A program made the translations under genes and the position numbers. DNA of 64,000 nucleotides from JBDTSW01 sp963758845 (GTDB lineage Bacteria > Actinomycetota > Thermoleophilia > Solirubrobacterales > 70-9). Each line of letters starts with the position of its first letter. Within the stretch, counting starts at the first letter, position 1. The notes under the pieces are model-generated. The model did no database searches. It saw nothing but the letters and a program-made list of their open reading frames with translations, and was not told where the DNA came from. This document shows positions 1 through 8,791 of this stretch, one piece after another. The stretch spans positions 2,046,001 through 2,110,000 of the forward strand of contig CAVWWX010000002.1 of NCBI GenBank assembly GCA_963758845.1, in the 5' to 3' direction.

Positions 1-342
1 GGTCCAGCGGCCGTGCTGCTGAACCTCTCCCGCCTGTCGGAGATCGACGCGGCCGGCATGGCGCTCGTCCTGCTCGCGCGGGTCGAGCGCGAGGCGATGG
101 GCGGAAGGCTCGTCGTCGAAAGCGCGAACCCCGAGATCACCAAGTCCCTCGTCGCGGCCGGCATGGACGGCTTCGTCAGGCTCGAGGAGCGCCGGCTCGA
201 CGCCCTTCACGTGATCGGCGTCGACCAGCTGGCCAAGCCCGCCAACGACCGGCTTCCCGAGGTCGTGCGGCGGCGCTTCTGGTCCCCGTCGCGACCCGCG
301 CCCTCCAGCGGCGGCGGCGTGGCTGCGGTCTACGCCCGCTGA
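1..342 (+). CDS. STAS-domain protein, 5'-truncated by window start
   Basis: This is the C-terminal part of a STAS (anti-sigma-factor antagonist-like) domain. The frame is open to base 1, so about 50 N-terminal residues are probably missing; GTG 13 is only the first in-window start. It aligns by eye with the next gene: both share NLSRLSEIDAAG-like and LARxExEAxGG blocks. In SpoIIAA-type antagonists the phosphorylated Ser follows the Asp of this loop; here the loop reads DAAG, so the phosphoacceptor is absent. A role in partner-switching control or as an MlaB-like STAS is possible, but no partner kinase is in the window. Confidence 0.7.
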   Translation, partial: GPAAVLLNLSRLSEIDAAGMALVLLARVEREAMGGRLVVESANPEITKSLVAAGMDGFVRLEERRLDALHVIGVDQLAKPANDRLPEVVRRRFWSPSRPAPSSGGGVAAVYAR

Positions 343-392
343 CCACCCCCGGATGGGGGTGTCGCGAAGATCGGCGGCTAAGTACGGGCTTC

Positions 393-785
393 GTGGGTAC
401 CACCCTTGGAGCCATGGGCCCGAGCACGGATGCCGTCGGCCTGAATCTGGCCTTTGGCCGGATCGATGCCGCCACACTTGAGATCAGCGCCAAGGGGTCG
501 CTGGTCGAACGCACGGTCGCCAGCCTGCGCCGGGCGGTGCTGGGCAGCAGCGACGCCTCGCCGGACCGCATCCTGATCGACCTCTCCCGCCTCAGCCAGA
601 TCGACGACGCCGGGCTGGCTGTCCTGCTGCTGGCGCGGATCGAACTGGAGGCGCGCGGGGGGGCGATGGCCGTCCTCTCCGCCCGCTCCAGCGTTGGACG
701 CGCTGTCGACCGGGCCCGGCTGGGGCGCTTCATCGACGTCGCCAGGACGCGCGCCGACGCGCTGCGGATGCTGCGCCTCGCCTGA
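393..785 (+). CDS. STAS-domain protein, paralogue of the preceding gene
   Basis: A 130-residue single-domain STAS protein, full length for the family. Residues about 60-80 hold the DLSRLSQIDDAG strand-loop that carries the phosphorylatable Ser in canonical anti-anti-sigma factors. Here the loop is DDAG, so that Ser is replaced by Asp or Ala and phosphorylation-based switching looks unlikely. GTG 393 is taken as start; ATG 414 in the same frame is an alternative that removes only seven residues. It lies about 50 bases after another STAS gene on the same strand, so the two probably form a tandem paralogous pair. The sigma factor of the SigB family encoded at 7.2-8.1 kb is the nearest possible pathway link, by inference only. 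Confidence 0.7.
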   Translation: MGTTLGAMGPSTDAVGLNLAFGRIDAATLEISAKGSLVERTVASLRRAVLGSSDASPDRILIDLSRLSQIDDAGLAVLLLARIELEARGGAMAVLSARSSVGRAVDRARLGRFIDVARTRADALRMLRLA

Positions 786-817
786 GCCGGCCTCACTCGC
801 CGGCGAACGGCCGGAGC

Positions 818-2843
818 TCAGTCCCGCGCGGTCTCGCGCGAGCGGAGCGTGGCCGTGATGCGCTCCGCGACGGCCGGGCCGGTAAGGCCCGCCTCCTCGC
901 GCAGGAGAGCCGGCTTGCCGTGGGTCACGTAGCGGTCCGGGATCCCCACCCGCATCACCCGCGCCCGGCTCGCCTGTGGGCTCGTGAAGGTGTCCTCGAG
1001 GTGCTCGAGGACCGCTGCGCCGAAGCCGCCGGGGAGCGCGCCCTCCTCGACGGTCACGACCAGCTCGTGCTCGGCGGCGAGACGGGTCGCCAGCTCGGTG
1101 TCGAGGGGCTTGGCGAACCGCCCGTCGGCGACCGTGGCCGCCACGCCCTGGCCGGCCAGGATCTCGGCCGCCTCGAGCGCGATCGCGACGCCGTATCCGT
1201 AGCCCAGCAGCGCCACGCGCTCGCCCTCGCGCAAGACCTCGCCGGTGCCGATCGCGATCTCCTCTGGCCGCTCGGGCATCGGCGCGCCCTCGGCTGCGCC
1301 TCGGGGGTAGCGAAGCGCCGCCGGGCCCTCGTGCTCGATCGCGGTGCGCAGCATGTGCACCAGCATCGCCTCGTTTCGGGGCGCCATGACGACGACGTTC
1401 GGCAGGCAGCGGAAGTACGGGATGTCGTAGGCGCCGTGGTGAGTCGGGCCGTCGTCGCCCACCAACCCGGCGCGGTCCATCGCGAACACCACGTTCAGCT
1501 CCTGGAGGCAGACGTCGTGGACGATCTGGTCGTAGGCGCGCTGGAGGAAAGTCGAGTAGATCGCGCAAATCGGCTTTGCCCCCTGGAGCGCAAGCCCCGA
1601 GGCCAGGAGCACCGCGTCCTGCTCGGCGATGCCGACGTCGTAGTACTGCTCGGGCAGCTCCTTCGCGAGCTTCGAGAGCCCCGTCCCCCCCGCCATCGCC
1701 GCGGTGATGCCGATCACCCGCCGGTCGCGCGTGGCCTCCTCGACGAGCGCGTCGGCGAAGACCTGCGTGTACTGCGGCGGGTCCGGCGCCGGTGCCGGCT
1801 TCTCGACCTTGTCGAAGGAGGCGCCGTCGGCCGGGGCCACATCGTCGGTGGCGGGGGCCTTCGGCTTGGCCGGCGGGGCAGGCTTTCTGTTGACGATCGA
1901 GTGCGGCTTCGCCGCGTGCCACTTCTCCATTCCCTCCAGGCCGCCCTCCTCGGCCGGGGCGAAGCCCTTCCCCTTTACCGTCTGGATGTGGACGACGACC
2001 GGGCGCTCGGCGGCGAGGGCATCCTCGAGCGCCTCGCGAAGGGCGGTGACATCGTGGCCGTCGATCACGCCCACGTAGGCGAGGTCGAGCTCCTCGAACA
2101 TCAGGCCGGGTGCCCAGTAGGCCTTGATCGCCGACTTGATCTCGGGCCCGAGGCGCTCGATCCGCTTGCCCAGACCCAGGGGGAGCTTCGTCAGTCGCGA
2201 CTCGACGTCCTCGCGGGCGTGGTAAAGGCGCTTGTTGAGGCGGACGCGGTTGAAGTAGGAGTTGAGCGCGCCGACGTTGGGCGAGATCGACATCCCGTTG
2301 TCGTTCAGCACGATCACCATCGGCGTCTGCAGGCCGCCGGCGTTGTGGAGCGCCTCGAACGCCACCCCGCCCGTGAGCGCTCCGTCGCCGATCACCGCGA
2401 CGACCTTGCCGTCCTCGCCGATCCCCTTGCGCATCGCCTCCTTGAGGCCGACCCCGTAGCCGATCGATGTCGAGGCGTGGCCCGCGCCCATGATGTCGTG
2501 CTCGGACTCGGCGATCGAGCAGAACGGGGCGAGCCCGCCGTACTGGCGGATCGTGTCGAGCCGATCGCGGCGGCCGGTCAGGATCTTGTGCGGGTAGGCC
2601 TGATGGCCGACGTCCCACAGGATCTTGTCGCGGGGCGAGTCCAGGAGCGCATGAAGGACGGTGGCCAGCTCGCAGGTGCCGAGGTTGGCGCCGAAGTGCC
2701 CGCCGATCTCACCGATCGTGTCGATGATCAGCTCGCGCGATCTCCTGTGCGACCTGGGCGAGCTGGTCGTCGTCGAGGCCCGTCAGGTCATCCGGCCCGT
2801 CGATGGCGGGCAGCAGCGGCTCTGAGGGCTTCTGGTCGCTCAC
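818..2843 (-). CDS. dxs: 1-deoxy-D-xylulose-5-phosphate synthase (one frameshift)
   Basis: Catalyses the thiamine-diphosphate-dependent condensation of pyruvate and glyceraldehyde-3-phosphate, the first step of the MEP isoprenoid pathway. The ThDP motif GDGALTGG followed by HNAGG, the transketolase-like GIAEQDAV region and the C-terminal transketolase domain are all present. The N-terminal portion (IGEIGGHFGANLGT, then WDVGHQAYPHKILTG) reads in the same frame up to about base 2737. The first about 35 residues read in another frame from GTG 2843, so one surplus base near 2740 splits the gene. The total length equals 675 codons plus one base, fitting a single insertion and a product of about 674 residues. 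The start GTG overlaps the ispA stop as GTGA, indicating translational coupling. Confidence 0.92.
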
Positions 2844-3712
2844 GACTGCCTTGTCTCGATGAAGTCTGTGATCAACTCGAGGTCCTTGGTGTCCCCGTCG
2901 GCCTCGTTCAGTGCTGCCAGCGCCGCGGCGTGGGACTCGGCTGCGAGCTCGCTCGCTCGCTCGAGGCCAAAGTGGCTGACGTAGGTGAGCTTTCCGTGTC
3001 GCTCGTCGGATCCATGTGGCTTTCCGAGCTCCTCGTCCGAGCCGGTGACGTCGAGGATGTCGTCGACGATCTGAAACAGGACTCCGAGCTCATCGGCGAA
3101 TCGCCTGTACGGGATTGTGGCAGCCTCGGGGGTGCCCGCGAGGATCAGCGGCACGCGCACGCTGGCCTCGATCAGCCGCCCCGTCTTCAGCGAATGGAGC
3201 TCCCGAAGCCGCTCGGCGTCCAGCTCCTCGCCGGCGGTGACGTCCACGTACTGGCCGCCGACCATCCCCCCTACCCCGGTCGCGGCGGTCAGCTCGCCGA
3301 GCGCCGCCAGCACCTGGTCGGGCTCGCCTCCTTGGCCCTCGGCGAACAGGCGGATCGCCTCGGCGAAGAGCCCGTCGCCCGCGAGGATCGCCACGTCCTC
3401 GCCGAACTTGACGTGCGACGTCGCGCGGCCGCGCCTGAGCTCGTCGTCGTCCATCGCCGGCAGGTCGTCGTGGATCAGCGAGTAGGTGTGGATCAGCTCG
3501 ATCGCGGCGGCCGCGGGCAGGACCAGCTGGGGCTCGACGCCGACCGAGCGCGCGGTGGCGAGTGCCAGCACCGGGCGGATGCGCTTGCCCCCGGCCAGTA
3601 GCGAGTAGCGCATCGCCTCGTCCAGACCGGCCGTCGGTCCCTCGCCGGAGAAGGCCAGCTCGTCCAGGTAGCCCTCGACCAGCTCGCGCAGGTCGTCGGG
3701 GTAGTCGCTCAC
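2840..3712 (-). CDS. ispA: Polyprenyl synthetase (farnesyl/geranylgeranyl diphosphate synthase)
   Basis: A trans-prenyltransferase of 290 residues that elongates DMAPP with IPP. The first aspartate-rich motif lies at about residues 82-90 (HDDLPAMDDDELRRG), the second at QIVDDILD, and the GGKRIRP substrate-binding block at 41-47. The start is GTG 3712, in a GTGA overlap with the upstream small gene; its stop overlaps the dxs start in the same way. The pairing with dxs places it in isoprenoid supply for quinones, carotenoids or undecaprenyl carriers. Chain length cannot be fixed from sequence alone, so FPP or GGPP synthase are both possible. Confidence 0.88.
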   Translation of the reverse strand: MSDYPDDLRELVEGYLDELAFSGEGPTAGLDEAMRYSLLAGGKRIRPVLALATARSVGVEPQLVLPAAAAIELIHTYSLIHDDLPAMDDDELRRGRATSHVKFGEDVAILAGDGLFAEAIRLFAEGQGGEPDQVLAALGELTAATGVGGMVGGQYVDVTAGEELDAERLRELHSLKTGRLIEASVRVPLILAGTPEAATIPYRRFADELGVLFQIVDDILDVTGSDEELGKPHGSDERHGKLTYVSHFGLERASELAAESHAAALAALNEADGDTKDLELITDFIETRQS

Positions 3713-3891
3713 GGCCCCGAGTCTGGCTCCGAGGCGGCCCGGTCGAGCTCGTTGCCCGCCTTGGCCACGAGGTCGGCGGCCTCGCGGGCCAGGCCCTCGG
3801 CCTCGGAGTCCGGGACCTCGGCGTCGCGAAGGCTCTCGGCGATCTCGCGAAGCCGGGTTGCGATCGCCTCGATCTCCCCGGCGGGGCTCAC
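3709..3891 (-). CDS. Small helical protein, possibly exodeoxyribonuclease VII small subunit-like
   Basis: A 60-residue, strongly charged, probably all-helical protein lying between nusB and ispA, exactly where xseB is found in many bacteria. It starts at GTG 3891 and has GTGA overlaps at both ends, so it is part of the nusB-ispA-dxs translational chain. Its sequence resembles XseB only in length, helical periodicity and a central acidic turn; I cannot see the family's conserved residues clearly. There is no xseA in the window. The functional name is therefore tentative, but the overlapping gene architecture makes the gene itself credible. Confidence 0.5.
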   Translation of the reverse strand: MSPAGEIEAIATRLREIAESLRDAEVPDSEAEGLAREAADLVAKAGNELDRAASEPDSGP

Positions 3892-4274
3892 GCCGTCTCG
3901 CCCGGGTCCAGCTCGGATGCGGCGGCGCCCAGGATCCCGTTGACGAAGCCGGGGGCGTCGGCTCCGCAGAACTCGCCCGCGAGCTTGACTGCCTCGTCGA
4001 TCGCCACCTCGGGTGGGATGTCCTCGCGGTGGCGCATCTCATACAGGGCGACGCGCATGATGTTGCGCTCGAGCGCCGCGATCCGGTCCAGGTCCCAGCC
4101 CTTCGATAGCCGGGCGATCTGGGCGTCGAGGTCCTCGCTGCGCTCGGCCGTGCCGTGGGCGAGCTGGCGGGTGAACGGCTTCGACCGGTTCAGCACGTCG
4201 TCGAGCTCGCCCCCACGCACCTGGCATTGGTAGAGCGCGAACACGGCCTCGCGGCGCTGTTCCGAACGGCGCAT
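3888..4274 (-). CDS. nusB: Transcription antitermination factor NusB
   Basis: A 128-residue all-helical NusB protein, full length. The N-terminal RRSEQRREAVFALYQ helix, the central ERNIMRVALYEM block and the C-terminal IDEAVKLAGEF...FVNGIL block are the classic NusB signatures. NusB binds boxA RNA with NusE (S10) and supports rRNA antitermination. ATG 4274 starts the gene 18 bases downstream of the efp stop, and its stop forms a GTGA overlap with the next small gene. The efp-nusB order is common in Actinomycetota and Firmicutes. Confidence 0.93.
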   Translation of the reverse strand: MRRSEQRREAVFALYQCQVRGGELDDVLNRSKPFTRQLAHGTAERSEDLDAQIARLSKGWDLDRIAALERNIMRVALYEMRHREDIPPEVAIDEAVKLAGEFCGADAPGFVNGILGAAASELDPGETA

Positions 4275-4292
4275 CGGGATGACCGTAGCGCG

Positions 4293-4853
4293 CTAGGCGC
4301 GCGACACGTACTCGCCGGTTCGGGTGTCGACGCGGATCAGGTCTCCCTCGTTGACGAACAGGGGAACCTCGACCTGGACGCCCGACTCGAGCGTCGCGGG
4401 CTTCGACCCGCCGCCCGAGGCGGTGTCGCCCTTCAGGCCCGGATCGGTCTTGGCGACTGCCATCTCGATCGCGCTGGCGACCTGCACGCCGGTCGGGCGC
4501 TCGTCCACGAACAGGACCTCGACCTCGTCGTTGGGCTGGACCCACTTCATCGCCTCGCCCGCGGTGTCCGCCTGGATCTCGAGCTGCTCGTAGTCGCGGG
4601 TGTCCATGAACACGACCGCGTCGCCCGAGTCGTAGAGGAACTGCATCTTGCGCGTCTCGGTGCGCACCGGGCGGAACTTCTCGCCGGCGCGGAAGGTCTT
4701 GTCGATCACGTTCCCGTCGGACGCGCGCCGCAGCTTCGATCGCACGAAGGCGCCGCCCTTGCCGGGCTTCACGTGCTGGAAATCCATGATCCGGTAAATG
4801 TCGCCATCCACCTCGATATGGGTTCCGGTCTTGAACTGGTTGGTGGAGATCAC
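4293..4853 (-). CDS. efp: Translation elongation factor P
   Basis: A 186-residue, full-length EF-P that relieves ribosome stalling at polyproline stretches. The N-terminal KOW-like domain carries the loop KPGKGGAF with Lys32 at the tip that reaches the peptidyl-transferase centre. The central and C-terminal OB-fold domains follow, ending in the GDLIRVDTRTGEYVSR signature. No modification enzyme (EpmA or YmfI type) is visible here, which agrees with actinobacterial EF-Ps that can work with unmodified Lys. The start is GTG 4853. The many Pro-rich pilus proteins in this window are plausible clients, by inference. A divergent small membrane gene begins 56 bases away. Confidence 0.95.
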   Translation of the reverse strand: MISTNQFKTGTHIEVDGDIYRIMDFQHVKPGKGGAFVRSKLRRASDGNVIDKTFRAGEKFRPVRTETRKMQFLYDSGDAVVFMDTRDYEQLEIQADTAGEAMKWVQPNDEVEVLFVDERPTGVQVASAIEMAVAKTDPGLKGDTASGGGSKPATLESGVQVEVPLFVNEGDLIRVDTRTGEYVSRA

Positions 4854-4909
4854 GGGCGCAAGAGAGTAGCGGGGCCCTCCCCGAGGGGCCGCCGGGTTAG
4901 AGTGGCGCG

Positions 4910-5179
4910 ATGGGTTGCTTCGCTGCGCTCCTGGCTCTGATCTCGCCGCGCCTCGCGCTGTTCTTCATCTGGGTCTTCAGCGACCTGCTGGGCCGAGCCT
5001 ACGACGACTGGTTCGTCCCGGTTCTGGGCTTCTTCCTGCTCCCTTGGACGACCCTCGCCTACGCCGTGATGTGGTCGTCCGGGGCCAACCAGGTGAGCGG
5101 CTTCGAGTGGTTCATCGTGGTCCTGGCGTTCTTCCTCGACCTCGGCGCCTACAGCATGGGGCGCGGCGCCCGCAGCTGA
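4910..5179 (+). CDS. Small integral membrane protein of unknown function
   Basis: An 89-residue protein with about three hydrophobic segments: residues 4-25, 36-58 and 66-80. A conserved-looking polar stretch (GRAYDDW) lies between the first two. I do not recognise a named family. It is divergent from efp, with the promoters of both confined to 56 bases, and is followed 7 bases later by the SDR gene on the same strand, so the two are probably co-transcribed. High Phe/Leu/Trp content and lack of charged helices argue against an artefact. Confidence 0.6.
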   Translation: MGCFAALLALISPRLALFFIWVFSDLLGRAYDDWFVPVLGFFLLPWTTLAYAVMWSSGANQVSGFEWFIVVLAFFLDLGAYSMGRGARS

Positions 5180-5186
5180 GCTCCGC

Positions 5187-5831
5187 ATGCGGGTCGCGGT
5201 CGCCGGGGGACACGGGAAGATCGGCCGGCTTCTGATCCGCGATCTGGTCGCCCGAGGCGACGAGGTCGTCTCGCTCGACCGCAACCCCGCCTACGCGGAC
5301 GAGATCCGGGGCTGGGGCGCCCAGCCCGTCGCCTGCGACCTCGAGACCGCCTCTGAGGAGGAGGTCGCCGGCGCGCTGGGCGAGGTCGACGCCGTGGTCT
5401 TCGCCGCCGGCGCCGGGCCTGGCAGCGGGCCCGATCGCAAGTGGGCGATGGACCGCGACGGGGCCGTCAAGCTGATGGCCGCCGCCCGGGCGAACGACGT
5501 CCGCCGCTACGTCCTGGTCAGCTCGATCGGCGCCGACCCCGGTGCCGAGGGAGACGATACGTTCGCGGTCTACCTCCGCGCCAAGGGAGAGGCCGACGCC
5601 GCGCTCGCCGCCAGCGACCTGGACTTCACGATCATCCGGCCAACGAGCCTCACCGACGAGCCCGCCGCCGGGACGGTCACCGCGGCCGAACATGTCGAGC
5701 GCAAGGAGGTCAGCCGCGAGGACGTGGCAAGCGCGATCGACGAGGTCCTGCGAGCGCCGAGCGCGATCGGGCTTACGTTCGAGCTGACCTCCGGCGCGAC
5801 GCCGGTCGCGGATGCGATCGCGGCGCTCTGA
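5187..5831 (+). CDS. NAD(P)H-binding SDR-family protein
   Basis: A 214-residue atypical short-chain dehydrogenase/reductase of the NAD(P)-binding (NmrA/YwnB-like) group. The Rossmann fingerprint AVAGGHGKIGR is at residues 4-14, the acidic or basic cofactor-selecting end of strand 2 reads SLDRNP, and the VVFAAGAG strand-4 motif is present. The region around YLRAKGEAD carries the SDR YxxxK-like pair (Tyr and Lys three and four apart). The C-terminal domain is short, as usual for these reductases. The substrate is unknown. The last gene of this small plus-strand unit, it converges on the beta-propeller gene with only three bases between stops. Confidence 0.75.
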   Translation: MRVAVAGGHGKIGRLLIRDLVARGDEVVSLDRNPAYADEIRGWGAQPVACDLETASEEEVAGALGEVDAVVFAAGAGPGSGPDRKWAMDRDGAVKLMAAARANDVRRYVLVSSIGADPGAEGDDTFAVYLRAKGEADAALAASDLDFTIIRPTSLTDEPAAGTVTAAEHVERKEVSREDVASAIDEVLRAPSAIGLTFELTSGATPVADAIAAL

Positions 5832-5834
5832 CGC

Positions 5835-7151
5835 CTACCGAGTGTGCGCGGCGATCCAGCCGGGCGCGACGTAGCCGGTGCGGACCCGCTGGGGATGGTC
5901 GCCCACCTGGGTCTTGGCCACCTGGCGGCGTTTCCCGTATGAGATGACCGAGACCGCGTCGGTGCCGCTCCACGAGACGTAGCAGCTCTTGCCGTCGGCG
6001 CTGGTCGTCGACCAGTACGGCTTCTCGCCCTCCTCGACCAGCTTGAAGTTGGGTCCATTCGGGCGGCGGATCGACCGGCGACTGACGATGGCCGCGTAGT
6101 CGGACATCGTGCCGGCGGCGCAGAGGCGCGTGCCCTTCCCGTTGAGCGCGATCCCGTGGTGCGCGGAGTTCAGCAGGTACTGCTCCTTGGGCATCTCGGG
6201 CACCAGGTTCGGGAGGTCGACCTTCCTCGTGACCTTGTCCTTCTTGAAGTTGTAGACGAGGAAGCCGTGGAAGAAGGAGACCTGGAAGTAGGCCTTCTTC
6301 TCGTTCCGGGAGATCGCCATCGGCCGCACGGCCTTGCTGAGGTCCCCATAGCCCGCGTCAGCGAGCTCCTTGCCGAGGTCGATGTCCTGGACGACCTCGT
6401 AGTCGTCGGTGTCGACCACGCGGAAGACCCGCTCGCCCTTGGTCGTGTTGATGGGCAGGTCGCCGCCGTCCTGGAGGGGCACGTAGACCCGCCCGATGCT
6501 CGCGTGGTACAGGCGCTCGCCGTCCTCCGAATAGGTGTTCTCGTGCGGGGAGTCGCCGGACTCGAAGCTGTCGATCTCGGAACCGGTCTCGGTCTCGAGG
6601 ATGTGAACGACGTTCCCGGTGGAAGCCGACACCGCCACCTCGGATCCGTCGGGCGAGATCGCCATGTGGTCGGAGCGGTTGCCGTCGACCTGGAAGCGCC
6701 AGGCGATCTCGCAGTTCGCGAGATCCACGCAGTTCTCGATGTCAAGGGCGACGACGTCGCGGTAACTCGGCCGCGAGATGATCAGGAGCTCGCCGCCGGG
6801 GGTCGTGTACATGTCGTCGACGAGCTGGTCGTTGCCCTCCCCGATCTGCTGGCGGATCAGCAGGAAGAAGGTCAGGTCCATCGGGTTCATCATGATCTCG
6901 AGCTCGCGCTCGGCCTGGTCGGGCACCGTGTTGATCCGCCCGATCTCGTCATAGCCCTGCGCCGGGTCGAGGACGGACGCGGTCCCGTCCCAGTTGTTGC
7001 CGACGAAGACGACTTCGTCGACGGCGCCTTGGCCGAGCGCCGGCTGGGCGCCGCCCGGCCGCATGGCGGCGAGGGCGAGGGCCAGGAAGGTCAGCAATGC
7101 CAGTGCAACCGCTACGCGTGTGGGGCGCACCGCGAGGGGACGTGAGCGCAT
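5835..7151 (-). CDS. Secreted beta-propeller (YVTN/40-residue repeat-like) protein
   Basis: About 438 residues from ATG 7151, which precedes a good signal peptide (basic MRSRPLAVRPTR, then a hydrophobic ALLTFLALALAA core). The longer upstream extension adds no recognisable sequence. The mature part has repeated strands such as DHMAISPDGSEVAVSA, VRPMAISRNEKKAYF and STTSADGKSCYVSWSG, each ending in WD/YVTN-like blade motifs, so a six- or seven-bladed propeller is likely. Several Cys pairs suggest disulfides outside the cytoplasm. Function unknown; such proteins commonly bind surface ligands or cofactors. It stands alone between an SDR gene and a sigma factor. Confidence 0.65.
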   Translation of the reverse strand: MRSRPLAVRPTRVAVALALLTFLALALAAMRPGGAQPALGQGAVDEVVFVGNNWDGTASVLDPAQGYDEIGRINTVPDQAERELEIMMNPMDLTFFLLIRQQIGEGNDQLVDDMYTTPGGELLIISRPSYRDVVALDIENCVDLANCEIAWRFQVDGNRSDHMAISPDGSEVAVSASTGNVVHILETETGSEIDSFESGDSPHENTYSEDGERLYHASIGRVYVPLQDGGDLPINTTKGERVFRVVDTDDYEVVQDIDLGKELADAGYGDLSKAVRPMAISRNEKKAYFQVSFFHGFLVYNFKKDKVTRKVDLPNLVPEMPKEQYLLNSAHHGIALNGKGTRLCAAGTMSDYAAIVSRRSIRRPNGPNFKLVEEGEKPYWSTTSADGKSCYVSWSGTDAVSVISYGKRRQVAKTQVGDHPQRVRTGYVAPGWIAAHTR

Positions 7152-7224
7152 GATCCGAAACGGTAAGCGCGCCGGGGTGGCGAGCGCAACCGACAACCGT
7201 CGCGTGCCCGCCCTCGAGGCGGCG

Positions 7225-8058
7225 CTAGGCGGCGTCGGCGAAGGAAAGGGACGAACGGTCCGGGTCAGGTTCGTCGTCCTGCACTGCCTCGAGCAGCTTG
7301 CGCAGGCCCCTGCGCATGATCCGCGAGATCTGCATCTGCGAGACGCCCAGCTCGCGGCCGATCTCGGCCTGCGTCATGTCGCGGCCGAACCGAAGCCGCA
7401 GGACCCGCAGCTCGCGCTCGTCCAGGTCGGCGCCGCCGGCGGAAAGCTGAGATTCGACCGAGTCGAAGCCGGTCTCGTGCGAGGGCACCGTCTCGATCAT
7501 CGGCGCCGACTGCGCCTCGTCCACGCTGCGCGGCGCGTCGAGCGAGATCGCGCTTCGCGCCTCGCCGGCCTCGAGCGCCTCCAGGATCTCCTCCTCGGGG
7601 GCGTCCAGGTACTCGGCGAGCTGCTTCACGGTCGGGCTGGCGCCGAGCCGGTCGCCCAGCGTCTCGACCGCGTCGCGGACCTCCATCGTCCGCTCCTGGA
7701 GCGCCCGCGGCAGGTGAACGCTCCACACGTGGTCGCGGAAGTGCCGGCGAAGCTCGCCCAGCATCGTCGGCACGGCGTAGGCCGCGAAGGGCCGCCCGCG
7801 GTCGGGGTCGAACCCCTCGATCGCCTTGACCAGGCCCAGCGAGGCCACCTGGACCAGGTCGTCCATCGGCTCGCTACCGCTGCGGTAGCGCATGGCCATC
7901 GAGCGGGCCAGGGGCATCAGGCGCCGGACCAGCTCGTCCTTGATCGCGGGATCCTGTGTCTCCTGATACTTCCGGAGCAACTCGGCCTCGACGGCCTTCA
8001 TGCGCCGACGATCCAGGTCTTCCGGGTCAGGCTGTTGCCTAGGCTCTGAGCGCGACAC
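7225..8058 (-). CDS. RNA polymerase sigma factor, SigB/SigF family
   Basis: A 277-residue group 3 sigma factor with regions 2, 3 and 4. Region 2 holds DDLVQVASLGLVKAIEGFD and the FAAYAVPTMLGELRRHFRD core-binding/-10 recognition block. Region 3 has TVKQLAEYL, and region 4 has RVLRLRFGRDMTQAEIGRELG with a helix-turn-helix near SQMQISRIMRR. There is no region 1.1. The family directs stress, sporulation or developmental regulons and is normally held by anti-sigma factors; none is adjacent. GTG 8058 is preceded by a GGGGGAAGGA Shine-Dalgarno-like stretch, which supports this start. An acidic linker of about 40 residues between regions 3 and 4 is longer than usual. Confidence 0.88.
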   Translation of the reverse strand: MSRSEPRQQPDPEDLDRRRMKAVEAELLRKYQETQDPAIKDELVRRLMPLARSMAMRYRSGSEPMDDLVQVASLGLVKAIEGFDPDRGRPFAAYAVPTMLGELRRHFRDHVWSVHLPRALQERTMEVRDAVETLGDRLGASPTVKQLAEYLDAPEEEILEALEAGEARSAISLDAPRSVDEAQSAPMIETVPSHETGFDSVESQLSAGGADLDERELRVLRLRFGRDMTQAEIGRELGVSQMQISRIMRRGLRKLLEAVQDDEPDPDRSSLSFADAA

Positions 8059-8214
8059 TGATCCTTCCCCCTTGGGAGTCGACGTCGCAACGGAGCCGAA
8101 TGCTCAGGAGGCGCAATGCGTCCCGAAGCGGCTTGGTCGCTTGAGATTCAAGACCCCGCCCCGTGTAAAGCCGGGACCAGGCCTGATTTGTATGTACCCG
8201 AACCGGCGAGCGGC

Positions 8215-8601
8215 CTAACCCGGTTCTTCAGACTCGAGGACGAAGACCTCGACCGCCACGTCGGGGTCGATCGCGTGGTCGGACAGGAACGCCCGGACGG
8301 TGCGCCCGGTGAGGTTCTCGACGATCTCGACCGCGTCCTCACGGAACTTGCCCTGGAAGACGCGCCTTACCCCCCTGACCAGATCCTCCTCGTCCTCGTC
8401 GGCGAGCGTCTTCTCGGCCTTGGTCATCGTGTCCTGGAGCACGACGGTGATCACGTCGTCGTCCACGTACGCACGAGCCTGGGTCGGCCCGCGTCCGACG
8501 TACTCCTTGTAGAGCGCGACCATCGCCCGGGCCGCCTCTCGCGAAACGCTGCCCTCGGCCCTGGCATCAGCCTGTTCGGACTTCGGCTCGATCGCCGCCA
8601 T
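8215..8601 (-). CDS. DUF2294/MpsC-like protein
   Basis: A 128-residue protein in the DUF2294 (Na+-translocating membrane potential system component MpsC-like) family, recognised from the pattern ALYKEYVGRGPTQARAYVDDDVI followed by VVLQDTMTKAEKTLA and VRRVFQGKFREDAVEIVENLTGRTVRAFLSD. ATG 8601 is chosen because the GGGGG just before it can act as a Shine-Dalgarno sequence and the upstream extension is non-conserved. A soluble acidic protein without membrane segments. The family's biochemical role is poorly defined. It lies upstream of the sigma factor on the same strand with 156 bases between, so co-transcription is possible but unproven. Confidence 0.65.
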   Translation of the reverse strand: MAAIEPKSEQADARAEGSVSREAARAMVALYKEYVGRGPTQARAYVDDDVITVVLQDTMTKAEKTLADEDEEDLVRGVRRVFQGKFREDAVEIVENLTGRTVRAFLSDHAIDPDVAVEVFVLESEEPG

Positions 8602-8672
8602 GCCCCCAATATTGGCGCATTCGGCGCCGGTAGGGCGCAGGGACTCGGCGTGGGCGCGATCCGCACAACGGA

Positions 8673-8699
8673 GAGGGCGGCCCGCAAGGAGCCGCCCTC
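8673..8699. terminator. GC-rich stem-loop between convergent-type units
   Basis: A perfect 9-bp stem, GAGGGCGGC and GCCGCCCTC, encloses a 9-base loop in the gap between the PfpI gene and the MpsC-like gene. There is no clear T-run, so it may slow transcription from either side or be an RNA-processing structure. Called from sequence symmetry only. Confidence 0.4.
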
Positions 8700-8791
8700 C
8701 CGATCCGAAGCACCTGACCAAGGATCAGAAGCCCACCGAGGCGAACCTACCGACGCTCAATTGGGCCCTCGGCTTTGCGGGCCCGAAACGC

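Noticed and set aside
378..2618. Long minus-strand frame of 746 codons over dxs and a STAS gene
   Set aside because: Arg/Gly/Pro-rich translation with no motifs; it is a shadow frame of dxs in high-G+C DNA.
920..3601. 893-codon plus-strand frame over dxs and ispA
   Set aside because: Antisense shadow of two recognised genes; no start signal and no domain.
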